This document shows, piece by piece, positions 51,616 through 59,656 of a stretch of 64,000 nucleotides of DNA. Within the stretch, counting starts at the first letter, position 1; every line of letters starts with the position of its first letter. The position numbers and the translations under genes were made by a program. This DNA is from Sphingobacterium sp. UBA7855 (GTDB lineage Bacteria > Bacteroidota > Bacteroidia > Sphingobacteriales > Sphingobacteriaceae): the NCBI GenBank assembly GCA_002500745.1, contig DLST01000003.1, forward strand, positions 216,351 to 280,350, in the 5' to 3' direction. The notes beneath the pieces are model-generated. The model made no database searches. It saw only the letters and a program-made list of their open reading frames with translations, and was not told the DNA's origin.

Positions 51616-54600
51616 TTAGAAAGTTACATTTAAATTAAAACCTATGTAACGCATCGATGGTGAGTTCAAATCTTCTGAACCTACATCTGGATCAGAAAAA
51701 CGGTATTCTTTTGTCCAAAGAAGCAAATTCTGCCCAGTAACACCGACACTGGCACGTTTCGCTTTGAATTTAGAGGCTAATTTCTCAGGGACGCGGTAAT
51801 TAAGCGATAGCTCGCGAAGTTTAATAAATGTCTCATCCCAATAATTACGTCTTCCAGAATACGCAGATTTCCAATAGGTCTCATAAGAAACTACTTTATC
51901 ATTGTCTGCAAAAACACGCGTGTCTTCTGCAATTTGTCCGTATTTATCATACGTAACACCTCCTGAAACGATCTTCACACCAGGTGCAACAAACGTTTTA
52001 TTACCATTAACGACCTCTTCGTAACGATATGGATTGTCTGAATCAGGATGCGCACCAGTCTGCCATAAACGAGCGTTCATACCTGAATAAGACATTCCTT
52101 TTATTCGACCGTCAACACTCAAAGAAAGCGAGAAGTCTTTATAACGAAATTGATTTGTCAAACCACCGAACCATTTCGGTGCAGTATAACCGTACAACTG
52201 AGCAGCATATTTTGCAGATATCGGCATACCGGAGGCATTGTTAACGATTTGCCCATCAGGAGAGAGCTCCCAATCCTTTACGGTAATATAGTCTGTTCTA
52301 GCTCCTTTTTTAACATATAATGCGTCGGCAGAATATACAGGATCAAGCTTGTGATAGAATTCCAGATTTTGAGACATATTTAAAATAATATCCCATTGAA
52401 AGTTTTCTTTTTTGATTGCAGCAGTACCCAAAGTGATTTCATGACCTTTCGTCATTTTCTCTTCTTGTGTATTGATTAACCGCGACGTAAAGCCTGATGA
52501 GCCCGAAATGGTCGCATAAGTCGTTACATTATGTAACAGACGATAATAACGGGTATAATTACCATAGAATCGATTTTTCCATAAACCAAAATCAAAACCA
52601 AACTCCGTCAAATCGCGCTGCGTAGGTGATATGGAATAGTCCTTAATTGAATTCGGATAGGAAGCCGTTGGCAATCCATCCCAAACATTGTTGCTAATTG
52701 AAAAAGCCTGATTTATTTCATATGGAACTGGGACCGTCTTAGTGACCGCCCAAGACCCACGGACCTTGAACATATCCAACCAAGTAGGTTTATTCGCTAT
52801 TAAATCACTTACGACAACACTACTTGAAACAGAAGGATAAAAATAAGAACGTTGTTCTTTGGATAAAGCCGAAGACCAATCGTTACGACCGGTCGCTTCT
52901 ACAAAAACAGCATTACGCCAGGAGATAGAAAGTCGTCCATAGGTACTGTTGACCATTTCCTTTGTTTTACTTTCAATAGTCGACACTGGGTCAATTGAGT
53001 TTCGAAGCGAGTAAAATCCTGGTATCGACAAGCCATTGACTGTCGCTGCTGTAACAGCATTGTCACGTCGATAAAAAATTGCGCCACCCAATAATCCGTC
53101 GAAGCCAAAATCACCGACTTTCTTTTTCGCTGTAAAGATTACGTCATTTGTAGTACTAAAGCCATCCTGATTTTGCATCCAATACTTTCCTTTACTGTCA
53201 AAGCCTGAATATCCACCCCTCGTACCATAAATGCCCATTGGATTGCGTTGCTCTCGTCTTTGTCCATAATAATCGTATCCTGTACGCACCATAAGTTTCC
53301 CCCAATCAGAAACCTTATAATTTAAGGTCAAGGCAGCGTTCATTTTATTGACCAGCTCAGGGGTAACTTTCTCATAGGCTGTTAAATAGGGATTATCATA
53401 CCAAGCTTTATACATCCAATTTTGAGATTGATCTTTAATCAACCAATAATCTTTGTAATCCTGTAAATTATACTCAGGCCCGGTCCACACGAGAATATTA
53501 TAAATGTATCCCTGATCATTATATCCTGCGCCAAAATTACTTGTTGCTGAACGACGGTTATAGGCAAGGCGCGTTTCTATATCAACTTTTTCGCTAATCT
53601 TAGTCTGCCCAGCAACAGACATATTTGTCATATTCAGCTTTTGGTTTGGATATTGCCCTTTGTTATAAATATGATTTATCGATGTTCTAATACTTCCGTG
53701 TTCACCCTGATTGGTAAAACTCACGGAATTGTTGGATATAAATCCCGGTTCAAGGAAATTCTTAAAGTTGTCCTTGCCACGGGAAAGCAACTCCATCTCT
53801 TCCAGTTGTTTTGTCTGTGGATTCCATTGCTTGGCTGAACGCCCAATATCCAGTTTATCTCCCCACACATAATCATCATTATTAAACTTTCCCCCTTCAC
53901 CTGAAGAGTACCCATGTTGTACTTCCGGCAAGGCTAGATAACCCGAAAAAAACATGTTATTGCTATTGACGGATATCTCCGTTCCTTTTTCCGCAAGTCC
54001 CTTTTTTGTCGTGATCATAATGGCGCCACCAGCCCCCATGCTACCGTACAAGGCCGTTGCGGTTGCACCTTTCAGCACGTTCATATCTTCGATATTATCT
54101 ACCGGCACATCACGTAGGGTAAGGTTTTCATAGGCGACACCATCGATCACCAAAATAGGTATTAATCCCCTTACTTGGATTTGGGGTGTACTGTTAAACT
54201 CCGTACTGTTCAAAACACGGACACCGGAGATACGTCCGGTCAATGTGGTTCCTACATCAACCCCCTTTACACGCGTCAGATCATCACCTTTAATGCTTTG
54301 CGTTGCATATCCCAGTGCTTTTTGTTCTCTCTTTATACCCAGTGCCGTTACAACAACTTCACCAAGCTCTTCGGAAGATTTGCCTAACTTAATAACATCA
54401 GCATTTGAAGCGGATACTTCACTTGTTTGATAACCAATATAGGAGACCAATAAAATAGCATCGTCTGCAACATTTACAAATCGAAAAGTGCCTTGCTGAT
54501 CGGTCGTTGTTACTTGTGTACTGCCTTTGACACGTACCGTAACTCCGGCAATAGGCTGCCCCGTTTCTTGGTCGACAACCTTACCTCGGATCTCTTTGGC

Positions 54601-54954
54601 AAAGTTAGAAACGGGCTTGTCGTTTTTAACCTTAGTCTCGTTTCCTGTTTTTCTCGAGATCACATAAAGCTTCTCATCAATTTTTTTGACTTCAAGATTT
54701 CCGTCTGAAATTGTCTGGATAAATTGAACGATTTGCTCCTTTTTCAATTTATCAAGGTCAGCGGCTTCATTGATCTTTTGGTTCGAGATCGAAGCATCAT
54801 AACCAAATTTGACGTTGAATTTCTGTTCCATTCGCGTGAGGATTTTCCCGATTCCTTCACTGGTAGAAAATTGTGAGGCCATGGTATGAAGTGCGAGCGA
54901 CTGAAAGAGCAGCGCACTTCCCATAAGTTTTAAATAGTAATTGGTTCTTTTCAT
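51616..54954 (-). CDS. SusC/RagA TonB-linked transporter with N-terminal STN signalling domain
   Basis: The 1112-residue protein has a signal peptide ending ALHTMAS (about 27). An STN (secretin/TonB short N-terminal) domain follows at about 33-98 (ILTRMEQKFNVKFGYDASIS, then NLEVKKIDEKLYVISR), then a carboxypeptidase-regulatory-like domain (IRGKVVDQETGQPIAGVTVR, about 123-205). The TonB-box region EVVVTALG, a plug with TPQIQVRGLIPILVIDGVAY, and a barrel ending in Phe complete it. The STN domain passes a substrate-bound signal to FecR in the periplasm. FecR is encoded only 3 bases upstream, and an ECF sigma factor before that, giving a complete trans-envelope signalling unit. Confidence 0.95.
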   Translation of the reverse strand: MKRTNYYLKLMGSALLFQSLALHTMASQFSTSEGIGKILTRMEQKFNVKFGYDASISNQKINEAADLDKLKKEQIVQFIQTISDGNLEVKKIDEKLYVISRKTGNETKVKNDKPVSNFAKEIRGKVVDQETGQPIAGVTVRVKGSTQVTTTDQQGTFRFVNVADDAILLVSYIGYQTSEVSASNADVIKLGKSSEELGEVVVTALGIKREQKALGYATQSIKGDDLTRVKGVDVGTTLTGRISGVRVLNSTEFNSTPQIQVRGLIPILVIDGVAYENLTLRDVPVDNIEDMNVLKGATATALYGSMGAGGAIMITTKKGLAEKGTEISVNSNNMFFSGYLALPEVQHGYSSGEGGKFNNDDYVWGDKLDIGRSAKQWNPQTKQLEEMELLSRGKDNFKNFLEPGFISNNSVSFTNQGEHGSIRTSINHIYNKGQYPNQKLNMTNMSVAGQTKISEKVDIETRLAYNRRSATSNFGAGYNDQGYIYNILVWTGPEYNLQDYKDYWLIKDQSQNWMYKAWYDNPYLTAYEKVTPELVNKMNAALTLNYKVSDWGKLMVRTGYDYYGQRREQRNPMGIYGTRGGYSGFDSKGKYWMQNQDGFSTTNDVIFTAKKKVGDFGFDGLLGGAIFYRRDNAVTAATVNGLSIPGFYSLRNSIDPVSTIESKTKEMVNSTYGRLSISWRNAVFVEATGRNDWSSALSKEQRSYFYPSVSSSVVVSDLIANKPTWLDMFKVRGSWAVTKTVPVPYEINQAFSISNNVWDGLPTASYPNSIKDYSISPTQRDLTEFGFDFGLWKNRFYGNYTRYYRLLHNVTTYATISGSSGFTSRLINTQEEKMTKGHEITLGTAAIKKENFQWDIILNMSQNLEFYHKLDPVYSADALYVKKGARTDYITVKDWELSPDGQIVNNASGMPISAKYAAQLYGYTAPKWFGGLTNQFRYKDFSLSLSVDGRIKGMSYSGMNARLWQTGAHPDSDNPYRYEEVVNGNKTFVAPGVKIVSGGVTYDKYGQIAEDTRVFADNDKVVSYETYWKSAYSGRRNYWDETFIKLRELSLNYRVPEKLASKFKAKRASVGVTGQNLLLWTKEYRFSDPDVGSEDLNSPSMRYIGFNLNVTF

Positions 54955-54957
54955 AAA

Positions 54958-55917
54958 TTACTTTTTATGGATAATTGTTTGATTAAATGCAGTATTGAGC
55001 ATCTTAAGAGACTTTTCCAAATCGCTAGCCGGTAGATAACCGGTATAACTTTCAGTCCGGAAAGAATCGATTAACTCGAGATGACTATCGGGATAAAGAT
55101 TATTTAGATCGGCTACAATCTGCGCGAGTGGAACTTGATTAAATGACAAGAGATCACTTTTCCAGTTCGATGCGGTGCTTGTATCCGCTTTGGCTACATC
55201 AAATTGTCTTTGTCGCACATCATAGGCGACTTTCTCACCGGGACTAACAACAGAATATTGACCATCGCGCGAAACGCGTACTTTACCATGATTCAACACG
55301 AGACTGCTCCTTCCTTCAGAACAATTTAAATTAAATGCGGTGCCTAATACGCGAACATCAAAGTCGCCGGAACTGGCGATTACAAAAGGTTGTTTAGCAT
55401 TCTTAGCTACCTCAAAAAAAGCTTCCCCCGAAAGCTTGATCCGACGTAAACTGTCTGTATCAAAATCTGACAACAATTTAATATGTGCACCTTGCCGAAG
55501 AGAAACATGTGTACCATCGGGCAATACAAGTTGCTTAACAAATTTTGTCGGATTGGAATAATGAACAATTTCAGAAACTTTATTAATCTCCTGTTGGCCC
55601 TTAAATTCAAATTGGAAGAGGCCGGCAAGACCGATCAACAGTAAACAGGCAGCGGCGGAAATGACAGACCAGCGTCTTTTCCAAATAGGTATTAAGCGCG
55701 GAGTCAATGACGTACCTGTAATCGTAAAGAAGATATCCTCTGAAGCCGTTTTATTTAGCTCACAATCGCGATTATCGAGCGAAACGACTTCCTCGACATC
55801 TGGAAGTTCATCCCGATCACAAGAAGTCAATAAATCAAGAAATATAGCGTTTTCCTCGGGACTAAGTTCTCCCTTAAGGAATTTTTTGTATAAAGCAGCA
55901 ATTTTGGAATTCATCAT
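54958..55917 (-). CDS. FecR family anti-sigma factor
   Basis: The 319-residue protein has a cytoplasmic N-terminal part (residues 1-80) that would hold the sigma factor. One transmembrane helix follows (WSVISAAACLLLIGLAGLFQ, about 83-102), then a periplasmic FecR domain (VKQLVLPDGTHVSLRQGAHI, GEAFFEVAKNAKQPFVIAS, VRVLGTAFNL). A C-terminal DUF4974/STN-like domain (LLSFNQVPLAQIVADLNNLY) is the usual Bacteroidota ending. It would receive the signal from the STN domain of the SusC 3 bases downstream and release the sigma factor 56 bases upstream. Two adjacent ATGs open the gene. Confidence 0.95.
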   Translation of the reverse strand: MMNSKIAALYKKFLKGELSPEENAIFLDLLTSCDRDELPDVEEVVSLDNRDCELNKTASEDIFFTITGTSLTPRLIPIWKRRWSVISAAACLLLIGLAGLFQFEFKGQQEINKVSEIVHYSNPTKFVKQLVLPDGTHVSLRQGAHIKLLSDFDTDSLRRIKLSGEAFFEVAKNAKQPFVIASSGDFDVRVLGTAFNLNCSEGRSSLVLNHGKVRVSRDGQYSVVSPGEKVAYDVRQRQFDVAKADTSTASNWKSDLLSFNQVPLAQIVADLNNLYPDSHLELIDSFRTESYTGYLPASDLEKSLKMLNTAFNQTIIHKK

Positions 55918-55973
55918 CTATGCCCATCTTTAAATACATATACGTATCTAGATGACCGAAAGACGATGCAGCT

Positions 55974-56528
55974 CTAAAAAATTTTTAAAAAAATCAATAG
56001 GGCTATTGAAATCTCAAAATGATCGAGAATATATTGCCGAACAAACTTGTTGCCTTTAACCAATTGATCGCGGACGGTATTAACGGAAATCCCAAGCCTA
56101 TCCGCAATTTCCTGATTATCCAAAAACTCCTCTTTACTCAACAAAAAGATTTCGAGTCGCGATTTTGGGAGTTTTGAAATGGCCTCACGATAAACTCGTT
56201 CCAAATCTTTAAACCGAATAGCTTCCTCATTCGAATTGTCTACCAATTTGGTCTGATCGATATCTGCAGCCTGAAATTGGAATCTGATCTTTTGTTTCCG
56301 TAACTCGTCAAACACAAGGTTCCGCGCAATCGTATAGAGATAAGACTGCGGATTTTTATTTTCATCTAATTCCGTCCATTTTTTCCAAATTCGGGAGAAT
56401 GCTTCCTGGACTAAATCTGCGGCAGCTGATTCTTCTTTCAGGTGTAAATAAGCATATTTATACACTTTATCCTTATAAAGTAAAAAGAACGCTTTAAAAT
56501 CCAGGGCATTATTATTTTCAATAAGCAT
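55974..56528 (-). CDS. ECF RNA polymerase sigma factor (sigma-70 family)
   Basis: The 184-residue protein has sigma region 2 (YKYAYLHLKEESAAADLVQE, then IWKKWTE, YLYTIARNLVFDELRKQK) and region 4 with a helix-turn-helix (LDNQEIADRLGISVNTVRDQ). This is the size and form of the ECF sigma factors that pair with FecR and STN-type SusC in Bacteroidota. It probably directs its own unit, and perhaps distant targets, when the substrate is present. The upstream gap 56529-56758 is AT-rich. I find a near match to a -7 box (TAAACTTG, minus, 56561-56554) but no -33 box. Confidence 0.95.
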   Translation of the reverse strand: MLIENNNALDFKAFFLLYKDKVYKYAYLHLKEESAAADLVQEAFSRIWKKWTELDENKNPQSYLYTIARNLVFDELRKQKIRFQFQAADIDQTKLVDNSNEEAIRFKDLERVYREAISKLPKSRLEIFLLSKEEFLDNQEIADRLGISVNTVRDQLVKGNKFVRQYILDHFEISIALLIFLKIF

Positions 56529-56758
56529 TCTTCATCACTTATAATTGATCCTACAAGTTTAGTGAGAATTTTTTAAAATATACCCATGAAACACACATCA
56601 GATATGAACCATAAATCACAGTTTCACAACTATTAACACGTTAATTATAATGAATTCACATTAAATTAACACGATGGGTCATTGGAGCTTCATTAACAAT
56701 ATTACGATCGCTGAATCATGTCGCGTTATACATCCTGGAATAAGCTGGAAATAAAAAA

Positions 56759-56781
56759 TCTCCTTGCAATAAGCAAGGAGA
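56759..56781 (-). terminator. Hairpin terminator of the DUF3843-like gene
   Basis: TCTCCTTGC (56759-56767) pairs perfectly with GCAAGGAGA (56773-56781) around a five-base loop. On the minus strand TTTTTTATTT follows. It lies 36 bases below the stop codon at 56817. Confidence 0.8.
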
Positions 56782-56816
56782 CTTTTGTCCTGTAATTTTA
56801 TAGCAGACTACGCAAG

Positions 56817-58400
56817 CTATTTTAGCAACGGAAATGGCCCTAAGAAGTAAGTCCCGCGTTTATAGAAACGGAGGAAGAAATCAAGTACTTCATTGTCCAC
56901 AGGGAAAAAGAACTGCTTATCCACTTCAGCCTTGAATAAATTAATATAATACTTAGGCAACTCGCTTGGAAAGAAATCTTCAACCAGAAGATTCAAAAAA
57001 TACCGAGCGAAAGGCACTTCATTTTGATTGTCTTTCTCCACAAAATTGTTATTATCCAATGGAAAAAATTCTTCTATGCCGCCGAATACTTCCAAACCAG
57101 TTTTAGGATTAAAGAAAACAGTGACTTTAGCATCCTCCGTAAGATCTAGATTTGATTCAGGAAGCGGGGACTCTTCTTTGCTTGGATATTTCTGCTGATA
57201 TTTCTTAAAAAAATCAGTCGCAAATTCCTTTACTTCCTTTCCTTCCATAAACACAACTGCTGCCTTATGCTCTGATTGGAATAATTTACCCATATCTTTC
57301 AGCTGCTTTTCAGTTTTCTTCAAACTCTTATCCTTACCGTTCATTGCCTCGATACGATAAGTCATTTCATACTGCTCTGGTAAATCAAAATTTACTTCTG
57401 CAGGGTTTACTACTGTCATGATTCCTGACAAGTTCCACGCGTCTTTCCATGGCACAATTTCCATATAGAAAGATAAGGTTTCTGTCGGTTCAACAAATTG
57501 CTGTATGGAGTCCTTAAAGATTTTAAACGGAGTTTTTGTACCGATATGCTTTACATGCACATACAGCTCGTCTGTCTTTACATATTCGAAAAAGCTATTG
57601 ATGCGGTTACCTAGCGTTTTGACAATACGGTATAGCGCATGTTCCTTTCCTACCACCTCAGCGACAAATTCAGAAGCTTTCAATGCAAACAAATGCAGTC
57701 TATAATTATTGAAGTGGTTGTCTCGCACACGATAGATCATTTGTTGTAATTGATTTTGATCGTGTTGATATCGTCCAATTTCAGCAACCTGCATCAAATG
57801 ATTCAGATTGGTATTATATTCGCCCGCCGTCAGATAATTTGTAGCAACGAGTTTTTCTATAAAATTGCGGACTTCAAAATAACTCGCACCTTCATCCAAA
57901 ACATATTCTAACTTTAACTTCTCATTTTCAGGCGCAACCTCATAATGCTCTTCCAGAATTGAATAGGCTAAATCTGTAATCAACTGAATCAAACGTCCAC
58001 GGGGATCGATAAAGAGATGTGGATTACGTTCGCTGAAAAACAACCAAGTCAATACAGCAATATCTTCGCTATTAATATCTTCGGTGTAATAATCTGTCAA
58101 GGCATCATCCGTATAGAAAGGTAGAAGTTGATTGTACAGTTCCTTATGGATTGTTCTAAAGGCAGAAAATATTCCTGTTTTTGCGATAACATCTTCTACG
58201 TAACAGGTCAAATAGATACTCAATGTTTTCAAAGCATCTGTATGGATAAGATCATTCGTTTCTTGCTCTTCAAACCAAAGCGTAGATAAACTATCGTTGA
58301 TTTCATTTGCAACACGTAAGTAATAACTATCTATTTCGTTTGTTTTTTGATAAGTATGGTGTGCAATCCAATCTTGAATAAAAATTCTATTTCCTCTCAT
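56817..58400 (-). CDS. DUF3843-like protein of unknown function
   Basis: I place the start at the ATG at 58400, which opens MRGNRIFIQDWIAHHTYQKT, the N-terminus expected for this family; the frame extends 37 codons upstream without family character. The 527-residue product has no signal peptide or membrane helix and should be cytoplasmic. Recognisable segments are SYYLRVANEI and LTCYVEDVIAKTGIFSAFR in the helical first part, FLEYV-like alpha-rich stretches, then a beta-containing region with KVTVFFNPKTGLEVFGGIEE and FSLNL-type ends. I know DUF3843 only as an uncharacterised Bacteroidota family. A -7 box lies 18 bases upstream. It is a single-gene unit with its own terminator. Confidence 0.68.
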   Translation of the reverse strand: MRGNRIFIQDWIAHHTYQKTNEIDSYYLRVANEINDSLSTLWFEEQETNDLIHTDALKTLSIYLTCYVEDVIAKTGIFSAFRTIHKELYNQLLPFYTDDALTDYYTEDINSEDIAVLTWLFFSERNPHLFIDPRGRLIQLITDLAYSILEEHYEVAPENEKLKLEYVLDEGASYFEVRNFIEKLVATNYLTAGEYNTNLNHLMQVAEIGRYQHDQNQLQQMIYRVRDNHFNNYRLHLFALKASEFVAEVVGKEHALYRIVKTLGNRINSFFEYVKTDELYVHVKHIGTKTPFKIFKDSIQQFVEPTETLSFYMEIVPWKDAWNLSGIMTVVNPAEVNFDLPEQYEMTYRIEAMNGKDKSLKKTEKQLKDMGKLFQSEHKAAVVFMEGKEVKEFATDFFKKYQQKYPSKEESPLPESNLDLTEDAKVTVFFNPKTGLEVFGGIEEFFPLDNNNFVEKDNQNEVPFARYFLNLLVEDFFPSELPKYYINLFKAEVDKQFFFPVDNEVLDFFLRFYKRGTYFLGPFPLLK

Positions 58401-58417
58401 ATGAAAAATGCTAAAAC

Positions 58418-58425
58418 CAAAAGTA
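58418..58425 (-). promoter_or_regulatory. -7 box of the DUF3843-like gene
   Basis: The minus strand reads TACTTTTG (58425 to 58418), matching TAnnTTTG, 17 bases before the ATG at 58400. It supports that start, since starts further upstream would lie outside the transcript. No -33 TTG is seen at the usual distance. Confidence 0.4.
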
Positions 58426-58624
58426 GCCAAATTTTCGAAATATCCATACGGGCAGATATAAACATCAATTAAAATTGTCGACTGCAGCAAAATCCACGGC
58501 TCGCAACACAATACACTTTATCATCCGGGGGGGAGGGTAATTTGCGACCATAGTATCCTGAGACACCTACAAATAACGTAATTGAAGAACCTATTTAAGT
58601 TAGACGAATAGCATTGCCGCAAAT

Positions 58625-58662
58625 AAAAAAGAGAGATACCCAATTGGGTATCTCTCTTTTTT
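58625..58662 (-). terminator. Perfect 38-base palindrome, terminator of the CpsB-like gene
   Basis: Two 19-base arms meet without spacer: AAAAAAGAGAGATACCCAA and TTGGGTATCTCTCTTTTTT. The A and T runs at the ends give a strong terminator in either direction. It lies 19 bases below the stop of the CpsB-like gene at 58682. Confidence 0.85.
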
Positions 58663-58681
58663 ATTAAAAGGGTTCCGTAAG

Positions 58682-59482
58682 CTACCCTGTAGCAGTCACA
58701 TTCTTACTACTACCAAAATGATCTTGCAACGTTGGATTTAAGATAGAGCATGTTTTCAATAAATCACGTACCGGATATTTGGCCACAACATCTTCCAGAG
58801 CCGCCAAATGACGTTCGTGATGTACATCTGTTCCTACAAAATCGTACATCCCAGATTTAATCATAGTCAAGGCTGTAGATTTCACTTCAACACCATAATA
58901 ACGACTAATCGAGAGTAAGTTCAACTGCAACATACAACCTGCATCCTTGATTTGCTTATACATGTTGAAATTGTAATGATAGTAATTATAACGCTCTGGA
59001 TGTGCCAAAATAGGTTGATAACCTAGATTTTGTATATCCAATATGGTTTGAAATAGCGCTTTGGATTCTTGTAAATAGGACATCTCGATCAACACATACC
59101 CCCCTGGCATAACACATAACTCATTCGATTGGATGAGATTTGCAATACCGTCATCAATCATATGCTCTGCAGCAGAATGGATTTCTGGCATATTGGGAAG
59201 CCCCTTCATACCAGCTAAAAGTTCATCCTTAGCCGCTTCAATCGTACGAATTGAATTTGGATGTACACCATCCATAATATGCGGTGTACAGACATATTTC
59301 TCAAAGCCCATCCTTCCAAGTCCTTTCAACAAAGTCAAGGATTGCTCAATAGATTGACTTCCATCGTCTATTCCAGGCAGAATATGGTTGTGCATATCCA
59401 CTTCCAAGAAGGCCAATTTTCCCACTACCTTTACTTTTGAATCTTGAGTTTTTTTCCCAAACAGTTTTGAAAATATCCCCAT
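58682..59482 (-). CDS. CpsB/CapC (YwqE)-type tyrosine-protein phosphatase, PHP fold
   Basis: The start at 59482 (MGIFSKLFGKK) is chosen because the frame upstream is not conserved in character and the -7 box of the likely promoter lies at 59535-59542. The 266-residue metal-dependent phosphatase shows the PHP motifs in order: DMHNHILPGIDDG (29-41), TPHIMDGVHPNS, HSAAEHMIDD, ILAHPERY and GTDVHHERH. In Firmicutes and Bacteroidota such enzymes dephosphorylate the tyrosine kinase that controls capsule or exopolysaccharide export. No Wzc-type kinase or polysaccharide gene is adjacent here, so its partner must lie elsewhere. Confidence 0.92.
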   Translation of the reverse strand: MGIFSKLFGKKTQDSKVKVVGKLAFLEVDMHNHILPGIDDGSQSIEQSLTLLKGLGRMGFEKYVCTPHIMDGVHPNSIRTIEAAKDELLAGMKGLPNMPEIHSAAEHMIDDGIANLIQSNELCVMPGGYVLIEMSYLQESKALFQTILDIQNLGYQPILAHPERYNYYHYNFNMYKQIKDAGCMLQLNLLSISRYYGVEVKSTALTMIKSGMYDFVGTDVHHERHLAALEDVVAKYPVRDLLKTCSILNPTLQDHFGSSKNVTATG

Positions 59483-59534
59483 ACTGTGATGTATAAATCG
59501 TTTAGTTTGTCTATTAAAGTAATTTGCTAAATAC

Positions 59535-59561
59535 CAAATGTACCATAAACAAGGCAAACAA
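59535..59561 (-). promoter_or_regulatory. Promoter of the CpsB-like gene
   Basis: The minus strand has TACATTTG (59542-59535), an exact -7 match, and TTG at 59561-59559, 16 bases upstream, one less than the usual minimum. The predicted leader to the ATG at 59482 is about 48 bases. Confidence 0.5.
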
Positions 59562-59656
59562 ACTTAATATTATTTTAACATTATGAAAATATAACCATAA
59601 TATTACAAAATTAATCAAAACAATAGTGCAATAAATTTGTTTTGGTCGTTTTTTAG

